64,000 nt of DNA from an uncultured Oscillospiraceae bacterium. Its GTDB lineage: Bacteria > Bacillota > Clostridia > Oscillospirales > Oscillospiraceae. Both the position numbers and the translations under genes were made by a program. Below the pieces are notes generated by a model. It saw nothing but the letters and a program-made list of their open reading frames with translations. It had not been told where the DNA came from and did no database searches. Position 1 is the first letter of the stretch. Each line of letters opens with the position of its first letter. Positions 7,545 through 16,271 of this stretch are shown piece after piece. The stretch spans positions 1 to 64,000 of the forward strand of contig CAKUHU010000006.1 in assembly GCA_934659425.1 (NCBI GenBank), read 5' to 3'.

Positions 7545-8852
7545 TCAGCCAAATACTGACAGCAAGAAACCGGCGGCGATAGCAGAACCGATGACGCCAG
7601 CCACATTAGGGCCCATGGCATGCATCAGCAGGAAGTTGGAGGGATTGGCCTCCTGGCCTACCTGCTGGGATACGCGGGCAGCCATGGGAACTGCCGACAC
7701 GCCGGCGGAACCGATGAGAGGATTGACCTTGCCGCCGGAAAGTTTATACAATAGCTTGCCGCCCAGAAGGCCTCCGACGGTAGAGAACATGAAGGCGATA
7801 ACGCCCAATACTACGATCAACAGGGTTTGCACGCTGAGGAAGCGAGAGGCCACGGTGGTGGCGCCTACACTGATACCCAAGAACAGGGTGACGATATTCA
7901 TGAGAGCGTTCTGGGCAGTGTCACTCAGACGGTCGGTGACACCGGTCTCCCGCAGCAGGTTGCCAAACATAAGACAACCGATGAGGGGAGCGGTGGAAGG
8001 GATCAATAGGATAACAAAGGTAGACACCACGATGGGGAAGACGATTTTTTCCGTCTTGGATACAGTCCGGGCCTGCTCCATTTTTACACTCCGCTCTTCC
8101 TGCGTGGTGAGGGCCCGCATAAGGGGTTTCTGGATCATGGGAATCAGTGCCATGTAGGAGTAGGCTGCAATGGCGATAGGGCCCAAATACGCTGGGGCCA
8201 GTAGAGTAGTGAGTAGAATGGCCGTAGGCCCGTCGGCACCGCCAATGATTCCGATGGAGGCGGCTACATTGCCCTTAAAGCCCAGTGCGACTGCACAGAA
8301 AAAGGCGAAGAACACACCCAGTTGGGCGGCGGCCCCCAAAAGCAGCGAGGAAGGCCGAGCAATGAGAGGTCCAAAGTCAGTCATGGCACCGATACCAATA
8401 AAGATAAGGCAGGGATACAGGCCCGCCTTCACGCCGATATAGAGGATATCCAAGAGTCCTCCGTGATGTGCCACATCGGTGAAGGAGACGTGCTCGATAA
8501 TCTCAGGCTCCTGGGCATCCTCGGGCAGGGTTAGCATATATTCATCCAGAGATAGTTCCCGTTCCTCCTCGACCTGATAGAGGATGGCCTGATTAGCCAC
8601 GTCGTAGGGGCAGTCGTAAATATAAGCGTCCCACATCTCCATGTGGTAAAGCTCGGCGCCGGGGATATTGGTAAGCAATGCGCCGAACGCAATACCCACC
8701 AGCAGCAGAGGCTCAAACTTTTTTTTGATGCCCAGATACAGCAGGACAAAGGCAACTGCAATCATAATGAGGTTTTTCCAGCCACCGGCGATGAAGAATC
8801 CAGCAAAGCCGGACCCCTGCACCAAACTGGAAAGGGTCCCTAAAATATCCAT
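7545..8852 (-). CDS. oadB: Oxaloacetate decarboxylase beta subunit (Na+ pump)
   Basis: A 435-residue integral membrane carboxybiotin decarboxylase, the subunit that releases CO2 from carboxybiotin and drives Na+ out of the cell. It has about nine to ten hydrophobic segments and the family stretches KFEPLLLVGIAFGALLTNIP and IGIIGGADGPTAILLTTLLA; the latter contains the conserved GGADGPT loop implicated in Na+/H+ coupling. It is the last gene of a minus-strand cluster, behind OadA, OadG and a biotin carrier. The same fold serves glutaconyl-CoA and methylmalonyl-CoA decarboxylases, but the pyruvate-carboxylase-type alpha subunit here points to oxaloacetate. Confidence 0.93.
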   Translation of the reverse strand: MDILGTLSSLVQGSGFAGFFIAGGWKNLIMIAVAFVLLYLGIKKKFEPLLLVGIAFGALLTNIPGAELYHMEMWDAYIYDCPYDVANQAILYQVEEERELSLDEYMLTLPEDAQEPEIIEHVSFTDVAHHGGLLDILYIGVKAGLYPCLIFIGIGAMTDFGPLIARPSSLLLGAAAQLGVFFAFFCAVALGFKGNVAASIGIIGGADGPTAILLTTLLAPAYLGPIAIAAYSYMALIPMIQKPLMRALTTQEERSVKMEQARTVSKTEKIVFPIVVSTFVILLIPSTAPLIGCLMFGNLLRETGVTDRLSDTAQNALMNIVTLFLGISVGATTVASRFLSVQTLLIVVLGVIAFMFSTVGGLLGGKLLYKLSGGKVNPLIGSAGVSAVPMAARVSQQVGQEANPSNFLLMHAMGPNVAGVIGSAIAAGFLLSVFG

Positions 8853-8864
8853 GATTCCCTCCCC

Positions 8865-9260
8865 TTACGCCAAAACGATCAGAGGCGAGCCGGTCTCCAC
8901 AGTGCTTCCCTTTTGAACCACAATCTGGGCGACTGTGCCGTCTCTGGGGGAGAGGACCTCATTTTCCATCTTCATAGCTTCCAGCACCACCAGGAGCTGG
9001 CCAGCCTTCACGGAGGCACCCTGGGTCACAGCAACCTGCAGGACGCTGCCGGGAATGGGAGCGGCGACGGTTTCACCGGCGGCGGTGACAGCAGGGGCCG
9101 CAGGAGCAGCGGAAGCGGGGGCTGCAGCAGCAGCGGCAGGAGCCGCAGCAGGAGCCGCAGGGGCGGGAACATAGGCCTCATATTCATCTAACAGTATGGC
9201 TTGACCGCTCTCCACCTCGACTTCATAAGTCCGGCTATTCAAGGTAACCTTATATTTCAT
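8865..9260 (-). CDS. Biotin carboxyl carrier protein of decarboxylase
   Basis: A 131-residue biotin carrier that shuttles carboxyl groups from the alpha to the beta subunit. The C-terminal biotinyl domain has the attachment motif EAMKMENE with Lys97 as the biotinylation site. A flexible Ala/Pro-rich linker spans about residues 32-57, the usual swinging arm. The N-terminal part ([16 protein letters not shown]) is family-typical. In many Oad systems this domain is fused to the alpha subunit; here it is a separate gene, as in gcdC/mmdC-type arrangements. It lies 12 bases from oadB and 1 base from oadG. Confidence 0.93.
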   Translation of the reverse strand: MKYKVTLNSRTYEVEVESGQAILLDEYEAYVPAPAAPAAAPAAAAAAPASAAPAAPAVTAAGETVAAPIPGSVLQVAVTQGASVKAGQLLVVLEAMKMENEVLSPRDGTVAQIVVQKGSTVETGSPLIVLA

Positions 9261-9261
9261 T

Positions 9262-9594
9262 TCATTTGACCTCCTTAATGGACATGAAACGCAGTTCGTT
9301 TAGCGGCTTGCCCATCTTGTCGGCTACGATGGCCATGAGCATGGCGGCCTCCTTGTCGGGCACATCAAAGAGCTTGATTTCACCGGCAGAACCGGGAGCA
9401 GCAAGACTGCCCTTTTGGGGGACTGCCGCTGCAGAAACGGAAGCACCTCTATCGGATTCTGGGGTTTCGGCAAATTTTTTGTGCATGATTTTCCCCAGTA
9501 GGATGACGACAATCATCAGAAGGGAAAGACCGACAAAGACCACGGCGTAGCCCAGCAAGGCAATGGTACCCGCGGCAGAAATCGAGATCTTCAT
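9262..9594 (-). CDS. oadG: Oxaloacetate decarboxylase gamma-type subunit
   Basis: A 110-residue single-pass membrane protein of the OadG/MmdD type, which helps assemble the alpha and beta subunits. A membrane helix spans about residues 6-30 ([20 protein letters not shown]), followed by a cytosolic linker and a C-terminal segment, [20 protein letters not shown], that recalls the OadG-like helical tail. I use ATG 9594, which follows a GGAGG-like site just downstream of oadA; the longer reading overlaps oadA and is unlikely. Its position between alpha subunit and carrier supports the call. Confidence 0.85.
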   Translation of the reverse strand: MKISISAAGTIALLGYAVVFVGLSLLMIVVILLGKIMHKKFAETPESDRGASVSAAAVPQKGSLAAPGSAGEIKLFDVPDKEAAMLMAIVADKMGKPLNELRFMSIKEVK

Positions 9595-9607
9595 TTTATC
9601 TGCCTCC

Positions 9608-10987
9608 TTACGCTTCTTCGATGGTATAGGTGCAGATGTTTTCCTCCCGTGCCTTCCGGTCTGCAAAGAATTTTTCGGCAAGCTGTGGGAAGGCAATATA
9701 ACTTAGAACATCCTCATCACACCGGGCCACCTCGCCCAGCTCCGCTTTGGTCTTCTCAAAAAGGGGATCTAATGTGTCGGCGTAACGACCTTTCATAGGG
9801 CTTTCGCCACCCAGAACCTTTTTCATGACATCGGGATCCACGGGGGCGGGGGACTTGCCGTACTCGCCCCGGCAGTAAGCCACAATCTCTTTGGAGACGT
9901 TCTTATAGCGCTCTCCGGCCAGCACATTCTGTACGGCCTGGGCGCCCACCATCTGTGAGGTGGGGGTGACCAGTGGGGGATACCCCAGATCCTTACGGAC
10001 GAGAGGGGTCTCTGCCAAGGCCTCGTCGAAACGGTCCAGCGCATTCATCGCCTTGAGCTGGCTCAACAGATTGGATAGCATTCCGCCGGGAATTTGATAG
10101 GTCAAGCACTGGGTATCAGTGGCCATGGATTTGGCCATCATGGTGCCGTCGGCGATGTAGCCGTCCCGAATGGGCTTAAAGAAGTCGGCGATGTCCTTAA
10201 GCACGGTATCGTTGGTGGTGACCTCATAGCCCAACTGCCGCAAGGCGTAGGCCAAGGTCTCCGTGGCGGGCTGAGAGGTGCCGCCAGAGAAGGGGGAGAT
10301 AGCAGTGTCGATGATATCGGCACCGGCCTCCACTGCCTTCAGGTAGGTCATAAAAGCCAGACCGGTGGTACAGTGGGTATGGACGTCGACAGGTAGATCT
10401 ACTGCGTCCTTGATAGCGGAGACCAGGTCGTAAGCCTCCTGAGGCCCCATGATACCGGCCATATCCTTGATGCAGATGGAGCCGACGCCCATTTGCTGCA
10501 TCTCCTTGACAAGCTTCACATAGTTGTCCAAGGTGTGGACCGGAGAGGTGGTGTAGGCAATGGCACCAGAGGCCAGTGCGCCCCATTTCAGGGTCTCTTC
10601 AATGGCTACTTTCAGATTTGTTGGGTCGTTAAGAGCGTCAAATACCCGAATAATGTCAATACCATTTTTGACGGAGAGTTCTACAAACTTGCGCACCACA
10701 TCATCGGGGTAGTGCTTGTAGCCCAATAGATTCTGCCCCCGCAACAGCATTTGCAGCTTGCTGTGGGGCAGTTTGGCACGCAGCTTTTGCAGCCGCTCCC
10801 AAGGATCCTCGTTCAGGTAACGCAGACAGACGTCAAATGTGGCGCCGCCCCAGCATTCCACTGCGTAATAGCCGGCCTGGTCGATCTTCTCCAAGATAGG
10901 CTCATACACGTCGTAGGGCAGCCGGGTCGCGATCAGGGACTGGTTTGCGTCTCGAAGAACCGTCTCTGTAAATTGGACCTTTTGCAT
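9608..10987 (-). CDS. oadA: Oxaloacetate decarboxylase alpha subunit
   Basis: A 459-residue carboxyltransferase subunit homologous to the pyruvate carboxylase/transcarboxylase 5S domain. It moves the carboxyl group of oxaloacetate to biotin. The TIM barrel starts with QFTETVLRDANQSL, metal and substrate residues appear in IKDMAG and DVHTHCTTGLA, and the PYC-OADA conserved region follows. The length lacks a fused biotin domain, consistent with the separate carrier gene downstream. ATG 10987 follows GGAGGTG; the longer frame upstream is not conserved. It is the first gene of the operon oadA-oadG-BCCP-oadB. Confidence 0.94.
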   Translation of the reverse strand: MQKVQFTETVLRDANQSLIATRLPYDVYEPILEKIDQAGYYAVECWGGATFDVCLRYLNEDPWERLQKLRAKLPHSKLQMLLRGQNLLGYKHYPDDVVRKFVELSVKNGIDIIRVFDALNDPTNLKVAIEETLKWGALASGAIAYTTSPVHTLDNYVKLVKEMQQMGVGSICIKDMAGIMGPQEAYDLVSAIKDAVDLPVDVHTHCTTGLAFMTYLKAVEAGADIIDTAISPFSGGTSQPATETLAYALRQLGYEVTTNDTVLKDIADFFKPIRDGYIADGTMMAKSMATDTQCLTYQIPGGMLSNLLSQLKAMNALDRFDEALAETPLVRKDLGYPPLVTPTSQMVGAQAVQNVLAGERYKNVSKEIVAYCRGEYGKSPAPVDPDVMKKVLGGESPMKGRYADTLDPLFEKTKAELGEVARCDEDVLSYIAFPQLAEKFFADRKAREENICTYTIEEA

Positions 10988-11052
10988 GGATACACCTCCA
11001 ATATTTCTGCGGGGACTGGTGGGAATACTGCATAGGAACCGGGAATATGACA

Positions 11053-11087
11053 CAGACATGCCATGTGTGATCCGCGCGGCATGTCTG
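11053..11087. repeat. 10-bp inverted repeat between pckA and oadA
   Basis: CAGACATGCC (11053-11062) and GGCATGTCTG (11078-11087) are perfect reverse complements around a 15-base centre. No T-run follows on either strand, so it is not an ordinary terminator. It lies upstream of oadA, where it could be an operator or an RNA structure. Confidence 0.6.
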
Positions 11088-11116
11088 CATCCTATCCGGA
11101 AATATAATTGTATGAA

Positions 11117-12679
11117 TCAGGCCTTGGGACCCGCGTCGACCACCTCAGGGTCCACGTTGGGATATCTCTTGAAGTTTTCCGCGAAGCGGGAGACCAGGTC
11201 CTTAGCGGTGGCGTGGTATTTGTCCTTATCCGTCCAAGTGTTTTCAGGGATCAGAAGTTCGCTGGGCACGCCGGAGACAGCGGTGGGGATGGATACGCCG
11301 AAGTGGGGATCGGTAACAAAGTCTCCCTTCTCCAGCTCGCCGTTCAGAGCGGCGGTGACCATGGCCCGGGTGTACCGCAGGGGTACCCGCTCGCCGGTGC
11401 CGTTCCAGCCGGTATTGATGAGGTAGACGTGAGCACCCGCCTTCTCCACCTTCTCAGCCAGCATCTTGGCGTAGACGGAGGGGTCCAGGGGGAGGAAAGG
11501 CTCTCCAAAGCAGGTGGAGAAAGTAGGAACAGGGGAGGTGACGCCGATCTCTGTGCCCGCCAGCTTGGAAGTGTAGCCGGAGAGAAAGTAGTACATGGCC
11601 TGGTTCCGATCCAGCTTAGAGATGGGGGGCAGTACGCCGAAAGCATCGGCAGTCAGGAAGATGACCGTCTTGGGCAGAGAGCCCACACCGTCTAATTTTG
11701 CATTGCCGATGTACTCCACCGGGTAGCCCACCCGGGAATTTTCAGCCAGAGAGCTGTCATCAAAGTCGAACTCCCGGGTGTCGGGGTCCATGACCACGTT
11801 TTCCACCAGGGAACCGAAACGAATGGCGTTGTAGATGTCGGGCTCCTTCTCGGCGGACAGGTTGATGCACTTGGCGTAGCAGCCGCCCTCAAAGTTAAAC
11901 ACAGAGCTGTCCGACCAGCCATGCTCGTCATCGCCGATGAGCATCCGGGCGGGGTCGGCGGACAGGGTAGTTTTGCCGGTTCCGGACAGACCGAAGAACA
12001 CAGCGGTATCACCGTCGGGGCCCAGGTTGGCGGAGCAGTGCATGGGGAACACACCCAGCTTGGGCAGCTCATAGTTCATGACGGAGAAGACCGACTTCTT
12101 GATCTCACCGGCATACTGGGTGCCGCAGATGACTACCGTTTTACCTTCGTAGTCCACGAGAATGGCGGCTTCGCTTCGGGTGCCATCGAGCTCCGGGATG
12201 CACTGGAAACCGGGAGCGGCGATGACGGTGTATTCTGCCTGGAATTGCGCCAGCTGCTCAGCGGTGGGCCGGCGGAGAAGCTGATGAATAAATAAGTTCT
12301 GGGAGGCCAGCTCATTGACGATGCGGAAGGATTTGGTATATGCAGGGTCGGCGCCGGCAAAGCCATCGAAAATATAAACCTCACGGTTTTGGAGGTAGGC
12401 AATGACCTTGCTCTTGATGGCTTCAAATTTTTCCCGCTCGATGGGGCGGTTCACGTTGCCCCAGGCGATATTGTTATGTACCGCGGGGGTATCCACGATA
12501 AATTTATCATTGGCGCTGCGGCCGGTGTACTTACCGGTCTTGACCACCAGCGCACCGCTGTTGCTGAGGGTTCCCTCGCCCCGGCGCAGGGCGTGCTCAA
12601 TCAGCTGAGGAGCTGTCAGATTCCGATAGACAGCTTTGGGATTGATGATGCCGAGAGTTTCCAAGCCATAAGTTTCCAT
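11117..12679 (-). CDS. pckA: Phosphoenolpyruvate carboxykinase (ATP)
   Basis: A 520-residue ATP-dependent PEP carboxykinase, interconverting oxaloacetate + ATP and PEP + CO2 + ADP in the cytosol. The kinase-1 P-loop is FFGLSGTGKTTLS, the kinase-2 motif is IGDDEHGW, and the substrate-binding segment TGKYTGRSANDKF is near the N-terminus. Length is standard. Start ATG 12679 has an AAGGAG site. It is transcribed toward the oad operon, so both oxaloacetate-consuming enzymes are neighbours. In fermenters the enzyme may run in the CO2-fixing, ATP-forming direction; the direction here is inference. Confidence 0.96.
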   Translation of the reverse strand: METYGLETLGIINPKAVYRNLTAPQLIEHALRRGEGTLSNSGALVVKTGKYTGRSANDKFIVDTPAVHNNIAWGNVNRPIEREKFEAIKSKVIAYLQNREVYIFDGFAGADPAYTKSFRIVNELASQNLFIHQLLRRPTAEQLAQFQAEYTVIAAPGFQCIPELDGTRSEAAILVDYEGKTVVICGTQYAGEIKKSVFSVMNYELPKLGVFPMHCSANLGPDGDTAVFFGLSGTGKTTLSADPARMLIGDDEHGWSDSSVFNFEGGCYAKCINLSAEKEPDIYNAIRFGSLVENVVMDPDTREFDFDDSSLAENSRVGYPVEYIGNAKLDGVGSLPKTVIFLTADAFGVLPPISKLDRNQAMYYFLSGYTSKLAGTEIGVTSPVPTFSTCFGEPFLPLDPSVYAKMLAEKVEKAGAHVYLINTGWNGTGERVPLRYTRAMVTAALNGELEKGDFVTDPHFGVSIPTAVSGVPSELLIPENTWTDKDKYHATAKDLVSRFAENFKRYPNVDPEVVDAGPKA

Positions 12680-12735
12680 ACGTATCTCCTTCTGCGTACA
12701 TGATTTATTTTTAGACTACCGTATCATAATTTTAT

Positions 12736-12764
12736 ATCATATTCCAACAAATGACTTTTGTCAA
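12736..12764 (-). promoter_or_regulatory. Promoter of pckA
   Basis: Minus strand TTGACA (12764-12759), 17-base spacer, TATGAT (12741-12736). A near-consensus housekeeping promoter about 57 bases before the start codon. Confidence 0.8.
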
Positions 12765-12822
12765 TATTCCCGGGCAATTTCAAAATATGGAAGATCAGCC
12801 GGAAAACCATGTCCGGACAGGC

Positions 12823-12851
12823 TTGTGGTTTCCCTTTGAATGAGATATGAT
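12823..12851 (+). promoter_or_regulatory. Promoter of the luxE-luxC pair
   Basis: TTGTGG (12823-12828), 17-base spacer, TATGAT (12846-12851), ending 25 bases before the luxE-like start codon. Confidence 0.6.
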
Positions 12852-12875
12852 GGGAGCAAAAAAGGAGGTGAGCCC

Positions 12876-14024
12876 ATGCTCAGCAGACAGAGGCTTTTCT
12901 GGCACGCCCACCCCTACGACCTGCCGGGGTCGGACGAGCGGTTCCTCCGGGCCTGCCGGGACAATTGTGCCTACCACATCGGGCACTGCCCCGGCTACGC
13001 GGCCATCTGTGCCCATCTGGGCTTCTCCCCGGAGCAGCTCAAGACCATAGGCGATTTGGAGAAGCTTCCCGTTTTGCCCACCCTATTTTTTAAGCGAAAG
13101 GTCCTCTTCTCCATGCCGGAGAGGAGGATGGCCATGCGGGTGACCTCGTCGGGTACCAGCGGGAAGTTCAGCCGGATCGGCTTCGACTGGGGCTGCATCT
13201 TGGCGGAGGTGCCTATGGTGGTCCGCCTGGGGTTTTACCACGGCCTAGTGTCGGCCAAACCCGCCCACTGTGTGATCCTGGGCTACAAGCCCCACAAGTC
13301 CAACCATACCGGGGTCACCCGGACCATGTTTGGGCTGACCTTTTTCTCCCCGCCTCTTGGCCGGACTTACGCGCTGAAAATGGAGGATGGAGTCTATGTC
13401 CCCGACCTGGACGGCGCGGGCCAGGCGCTTCGGCGACTGGCCGCCTCGCCTTTCCCCACGCGGATCATCGGCTTTCCCTCCTACCTGTGGTTCGGACTGA
13501 AGCGGATGGAGGAGCTGGGGCTGAAGGTAAAGCTACCCCGGGGGTCCAAGATCATCCTGGCCGGCGGCTGGAAGCAGTACTACGCCCAGCAGGTGGAAAA
13601 GCCGGTGCTCTACGCCTTGGCCGGGCGGGTACTGGGCATCGGGGAGGAGCACATCCATGAGCTCTTCGGAGCAGTGGAGCACCCTGTTTTCTATAACGCC
13701 TGTAAGCGCCACCACTTCCACGTGCCTATCTATGGCCGGGTCATCATTCGGGACCCGGATACCCTGAAACCCCTGCCCATGGGAGAGGTGGGGCTGGTGA
13801 ATCTGATTTCCCCGCTGATGACGGCCACCCCTACCCTCAGCGTTATGACCGACGATCTGGGTTATCTGACGCCGGGAGAGGAGTGCGGCTGCGGCATCTC
13901 TTCCCCCTGCCTCACCATTTTGGGCCGGGTGGGGATGTCGGATATTCAGACCTGCGCCGCCGGCGCGGCGGAGCTGTTGGGCGGGGATCAGGGCTTTGGA
14001 GAGGAAGGAGGGGAAGCGCTTTGA
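12876..14024 (+). CDS. luxE: LuxE-like acyl-protein synthetase
   Basis: A 382-residue member of the LuxE / acyl-protein synthetase group of the ANL (adenylating) superfamily. LuxE activates a fatty acid with ATP and passes the acyl group through a cysteine thioester to the reductase LuxC. The adenylation P-loop is TSSGTSGKFSR at about residues 88-98. Other family stretches are ILAGGWKQYY and ITDDLGYL-like VMTDDLGYL, and the C-terminal GRVGMSDIQTC holds the candidate acyl-carrying Cys. Start ATG 12876 follows AAGGAGGTG. Its stop overlaps the TTG start of the LuxC-like gene. No luxA, luxB or luxD gene is present, so light production is not implied. Confidence 0.85.
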   Translation: MLSRQRLFWHAHPYDLPGSDERFLRACRDNCAYHIGHCPGYAAICAHLGFSPEQLKTIGDLEKLPVLPTLFFKRKVLFSMPERRMAMRVTSSGTSGKFSRIGFDWGCILAEVPMVVRLGFYHGLVSAKPAHCVILGYKPHKSNHTGVTRTMFGLTFFSPPLGRTYALKMEDGVYVPDLDGAGQALRRLAASPFPTRIIGFPSYLWFGLKRMEELGLKVKLPRGSKIILAGGWKQYYAQQVEKPVLYALAGRVLGIGEEHIHELFGAVEHPVFYNACKRHHFHVPIYGRVIIRDPDTLKPLPMGEVGLVNLISPLMTATPTLSVMTDDLGYLTPGEECGCGISSPCLTILGRVGMSDIQTCAAGAAELLGGDQGFGEEGGEAL

Positions 14025-15283
14025 TCTTTGCCAAGGGAAAACTTCTGCCGGATGATCAGTGGAACAAGGTGTTAGCCGGCATGGAAGAAGAGATCAACGC
14101 CGTCCGGATGGGGCCGCCACTCCTGCCGGAAACGGTCATCGCCGCCGTGGATGCACTGGGCAGGCGCTTGGCAGCGGGGGAGTTTGATGCCCTGCTGAAT
14201 CAGTACCTCCCCGCCGGGAAGGGCCTTGAGGAGCTGCTCCCCCTTCTGCGGCGGGAGACCTTGGAGGCTAAATTGGAGGCGGAGCTGGGGAGGGAGTTTT
14301 TCCGCGGCCGGGAGTTTTCCCAGACCACTGCCCGGTGTGTCCCCCTGGGGACACTTTTTCACGTGGCCCCCGGCAACATGCCCGGTCTGCCGATATACAG
14401 TGTGCTGGAGGGGCTGCTGACCGGCAACGTGAACCTTCTCAAGCTGCCCCGGGGGGACAAGGGGCTGTCCTTGGCGGCACTGAAGCTGCTGACCGATCAG
14501 GAGCCCGCTCTGGCAGGCTTTCTCTATGCCTTTGATCTGTCCTCCGGAAAGACGGAAGCGGTCAAAAAATTGGCCGCCCTGGCGGACGGCGTCGTGACAT
14601 GGGGCGGGGAGGAGGCAGTGACCGCTCTGCGGCATCTGGCTCCTCCGGGTGCAAAGCTCATAGAGTGGGGCCACCGGCTGAGCTTTGTCTATCTCGCCGG
14701 CTATGAGGACCGGGAGGCGGAGCTGTCCGCCCTGGCCCGGCACATCGTGGAGACCGGGCAGCGGCTTTGCAGCTCGTGTCAGGTGATTTTCCTAGATACG
14801 GAAGACTGGGCGGAGGGGGAGACTTTCTGTCGGGCCTTTCTGCCCTATCTGGAGCGCACGGCGGCCTCCCGTCCCGGGCTGGGGGCGGGGGCCCAGGCGT
14901 CGCTGAGCGGGTACACCGCCCTTTTGGAACGGATCGTGGAGGGCAGGGCGGACGGCGAGGCCGTATTTCAGGGCCGGGGCTGTTCGGTGATCCTCCGGCC
15001 CGACCAAGAGCTGGAGCTGTCCCCCATGGAGGGCAATGTGCTTGTCAAGCTCCTCCCGCGCAGGGCGCTTCTGCCGGCGCTCCGCCGGCAGAAGGGGCGG
15101 TTGCAGACGGCGGGACTCTTGTGTGCGGCAGCGGATCGAGAAAAGCTGATCAGCCTGCTGTCCCAGGCGGGCGTTACTCGGATCACCCGGGGGGGGAGCT
15201 TGTCTGCTGTTTTTCCCGGTGAGGGCCATGACGGAGAATATCCCCTGCGGCGGTATGTCCGGGTGGTGGATGTGGAGCGCTGA
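14021..15283 (+). CDS. luxC: LuxC-like acyl-CoA/acyl-enzyme reductase
   Basis: A 420-residue fatty acyl reductase of the LuxC family (aldehyde dehydrogenase fold), which reduces activated acyl groups to aldehydes with NADPH. The likely nucleophile is Cys250 or Cys253 in TGQRLCSSCQVIF, and the nucleotide-binding stretch VAPGNMPGLPIYS lies at about residue 120. I chose TTG 14021, which overlaps the LuxE stop (TTGA) and follows GGAGGGGA; frame upstream of it is antisense-like filler within luxE. Tight coupling suggests the two proteins form an acyl-to-aldehyde reductase complex. The product (aldehyde or alcohol) is unknown. Confidence 0.85.
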   Translation: MIFAKGKLLPDDQWNKVLAGMEEEINAVRMGPPLLPETVIAAVDALGRRLAAGEFDALLNQYLPAGKGLEELLPLLRRETLEAKLEAELGREFFRGREFSQTTARCVPLGTLFHVAPGNMPGLPIYSVLEGLLTGNVNLLKLPRGDKGLSLAALKLLTDQEPALAGFLYAFDLSSGKTEAVKKLAALADGVVTWGGEEAVTALRHLAPPGAKLIEWGHRLSFVYLAGYEDREAELSALARHIVETGQRLCSSCQVIFLDTEDWAEGETFCRAFLPYLERTAASRPGLGAGAQASLSGYTALLERIVEGRADGEAVFQGRGCSVILRPDQELELSPMEGNVLVKLLPRRALLPALRRQKGRLQTAGLLCAAADREKLISLLSQAGVTRITRGGSLSAVFPGEGHDGEYPLRRYVRVVDVER

Positions 15284-15287
15284 CTGC

Positions 15288-15484
15288 TCAGATGCCGTCC
15301 AGGTTAAAGAGGACCTTTTCATAGTCTTTCATGTAATATTTGAAGTTTTTCCCCTTTTGAAGGATGGTGTGCCCCTCGGCTTTCGATTTTTTCCGCTGTG
15401 CGGCCATTTCGCCGGAATATTTGGCATCCCTGTGTCCTTATGCAGCAGCATCGGGTTGAAGTCTTTTTTCTCTTCTTCGCCCAT
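15288..15484 (-). pseudogene. Truncated, frameshifted MGMT-like protein remnant
   Basis: On the minus strand an ATG at 15484 opens a frame beginning MGEEEKKDFNPMLL, resembling the N-terminus of a small MGMT-fold (methylated-DNA-protein cysteine methyltransferase-like) family seen in Clostridia. About 20 codons later the meaningful reading moves by one base and ends with KAEGHTILQKGKNFKYYMKD and LFNLDGI before TGA 15288, which resembles the C-terminus of the same family. The middle, with the catalytic-like core, is missing. I see no ribosome site. It is most likely a deletion-plus-frameshift pseudogene; identification is by memory of family ends and is only moderate. Confidence 0.45.
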
Positions 15485-15590
15485 GCAATGAGACAGCTTT
15501 TACTTTTTGAGAAAATCCCGGAGGGACACATAAATACAAAATGGGATTTTCTGACAAAAAATAACGAATCGTTATAGATAAAGGGCCCAT

Positions 15591-15638
15591 AAAAAACCAG
15601 CGGGACCAGATGGGAAATTTCCCATCTGGTCCCGCTGG
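15591..15638 (-). terminator. Terminator of the tatD-radical SAM operon
   Basis: A perfect 21-base stem: CCAGCGGGACCAGATGGGAA plus one base, and its complement, at 15597-15638. On the minus strand it is followed by TTTTTTATGGG. It lies 15 bases after the stop of the radical SAM gene. Confidence 0.85.
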
Positions 15639-15653
15639 CGCTGTGTATCAAAA

Positions 15654-16271
15654 TCAATCGGGGATGTATTCCCGTACCCGCAGGGTGGCCCCTAAGCTTT
15701 CCGCCAAATCCCGGCAGCGCTGGATGTCCTCCTCTGTCTTATCCTTGTTCACCACGGTCATCACCACAGAGGGCACATACCGGGAGGCCTTCCGGGTAAA
15801 ATCCAGCATATCCGCCCACCCCAAAGAGCCAGTGGAGGGTTGGGTGACAGCGGTGTACTCCTCCTCATCTGCGCCGTTGAGAGAAATGGAGACCACGTCC
15901 ACCCGGCCCTGGAGCTCTGGAGTGATGTCCCGGCCCAGAATACGATTGGCGTGACCGTTGGTATTGATACGCACCGGGGGCAGCTTTATCCCTCTGGCTC
16001 TCAGCTCGTCAATGAGCCAGGCATCGTCATCCCAGCGGAATACAGGTTCGCCGAACCCGCAGAACACCAGCTCATGGTACTGGGAGAAGTCCCGCTTCAG
16101 AAGGTCGGCCAGCGCCTCCTCCCGGGTGGGCTCATGCTCCAGCCACAGGTCATCGGCGTAGATGCTTCCCTTATGGCCGTTGTGCCGCAGGCAGAAGGTG
16201 CAGGCGCAATCACACCGGTTGGTGAGGTTTACATAGAGTGAGCCTCCATACTCATAGGAAATGGTCATCAT
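15654..16271 (-). CDS. TatD-associated radical SAM protein
   Basis: A 205-residue short radical SAM enzyme of the TatD-linked family (TIGR04038-type). The [4Fe-4S]-binding CxxxCxxC is in NRCDCACTFCLRH near residues 18-28. GFGEPVFRWDD is the GGE-like SAM-binding strand, and INTNGHAN and VVSISLNGADEEEY follow as typical barrel strands. The short length, without a C-terminal extra cluster, fits the family. The start overlaps the stop of tatD by four bases, so the two proteins are made together. The substrate is unknown; linkage to a TatD hydrolase suggests nucleic acid or nucleotide-related chemistry, which is inference. Confidence 0.87.
   Translation of the reverse strand: MMTISYEYGGSLYVNLTNRCDCACTFCLRHNGHKGSIYADDLWLEHEPTREEALADLLKRDFSQYHELVFCGFGEPVFRWDDDAWLIDELRARGIKLPPVRINTNGHANRILGRDITPELQGRVDVVSISLNGADEEEYTAVTQPSTGSLGWADMLDFTRKASRYVPSVVMTVVNKDKTEEDIQRCRDLAESLGATLRVREYIPD

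Noticed and set aside
9060..9180. Ala/Pro-coding GCAGGAGC-type repeat as a DNA repeat element
   Set aside because: It encodes the flexible linker of the biotin carrier protein; a protein low-complexity region rather than a mobile repeat.
12876..15283. Bioluminescence operon
   Set aside because: Only luxE- and luxC-like genes are present; luxA, luxB and luxD are absent and the organism appears anaerobic.
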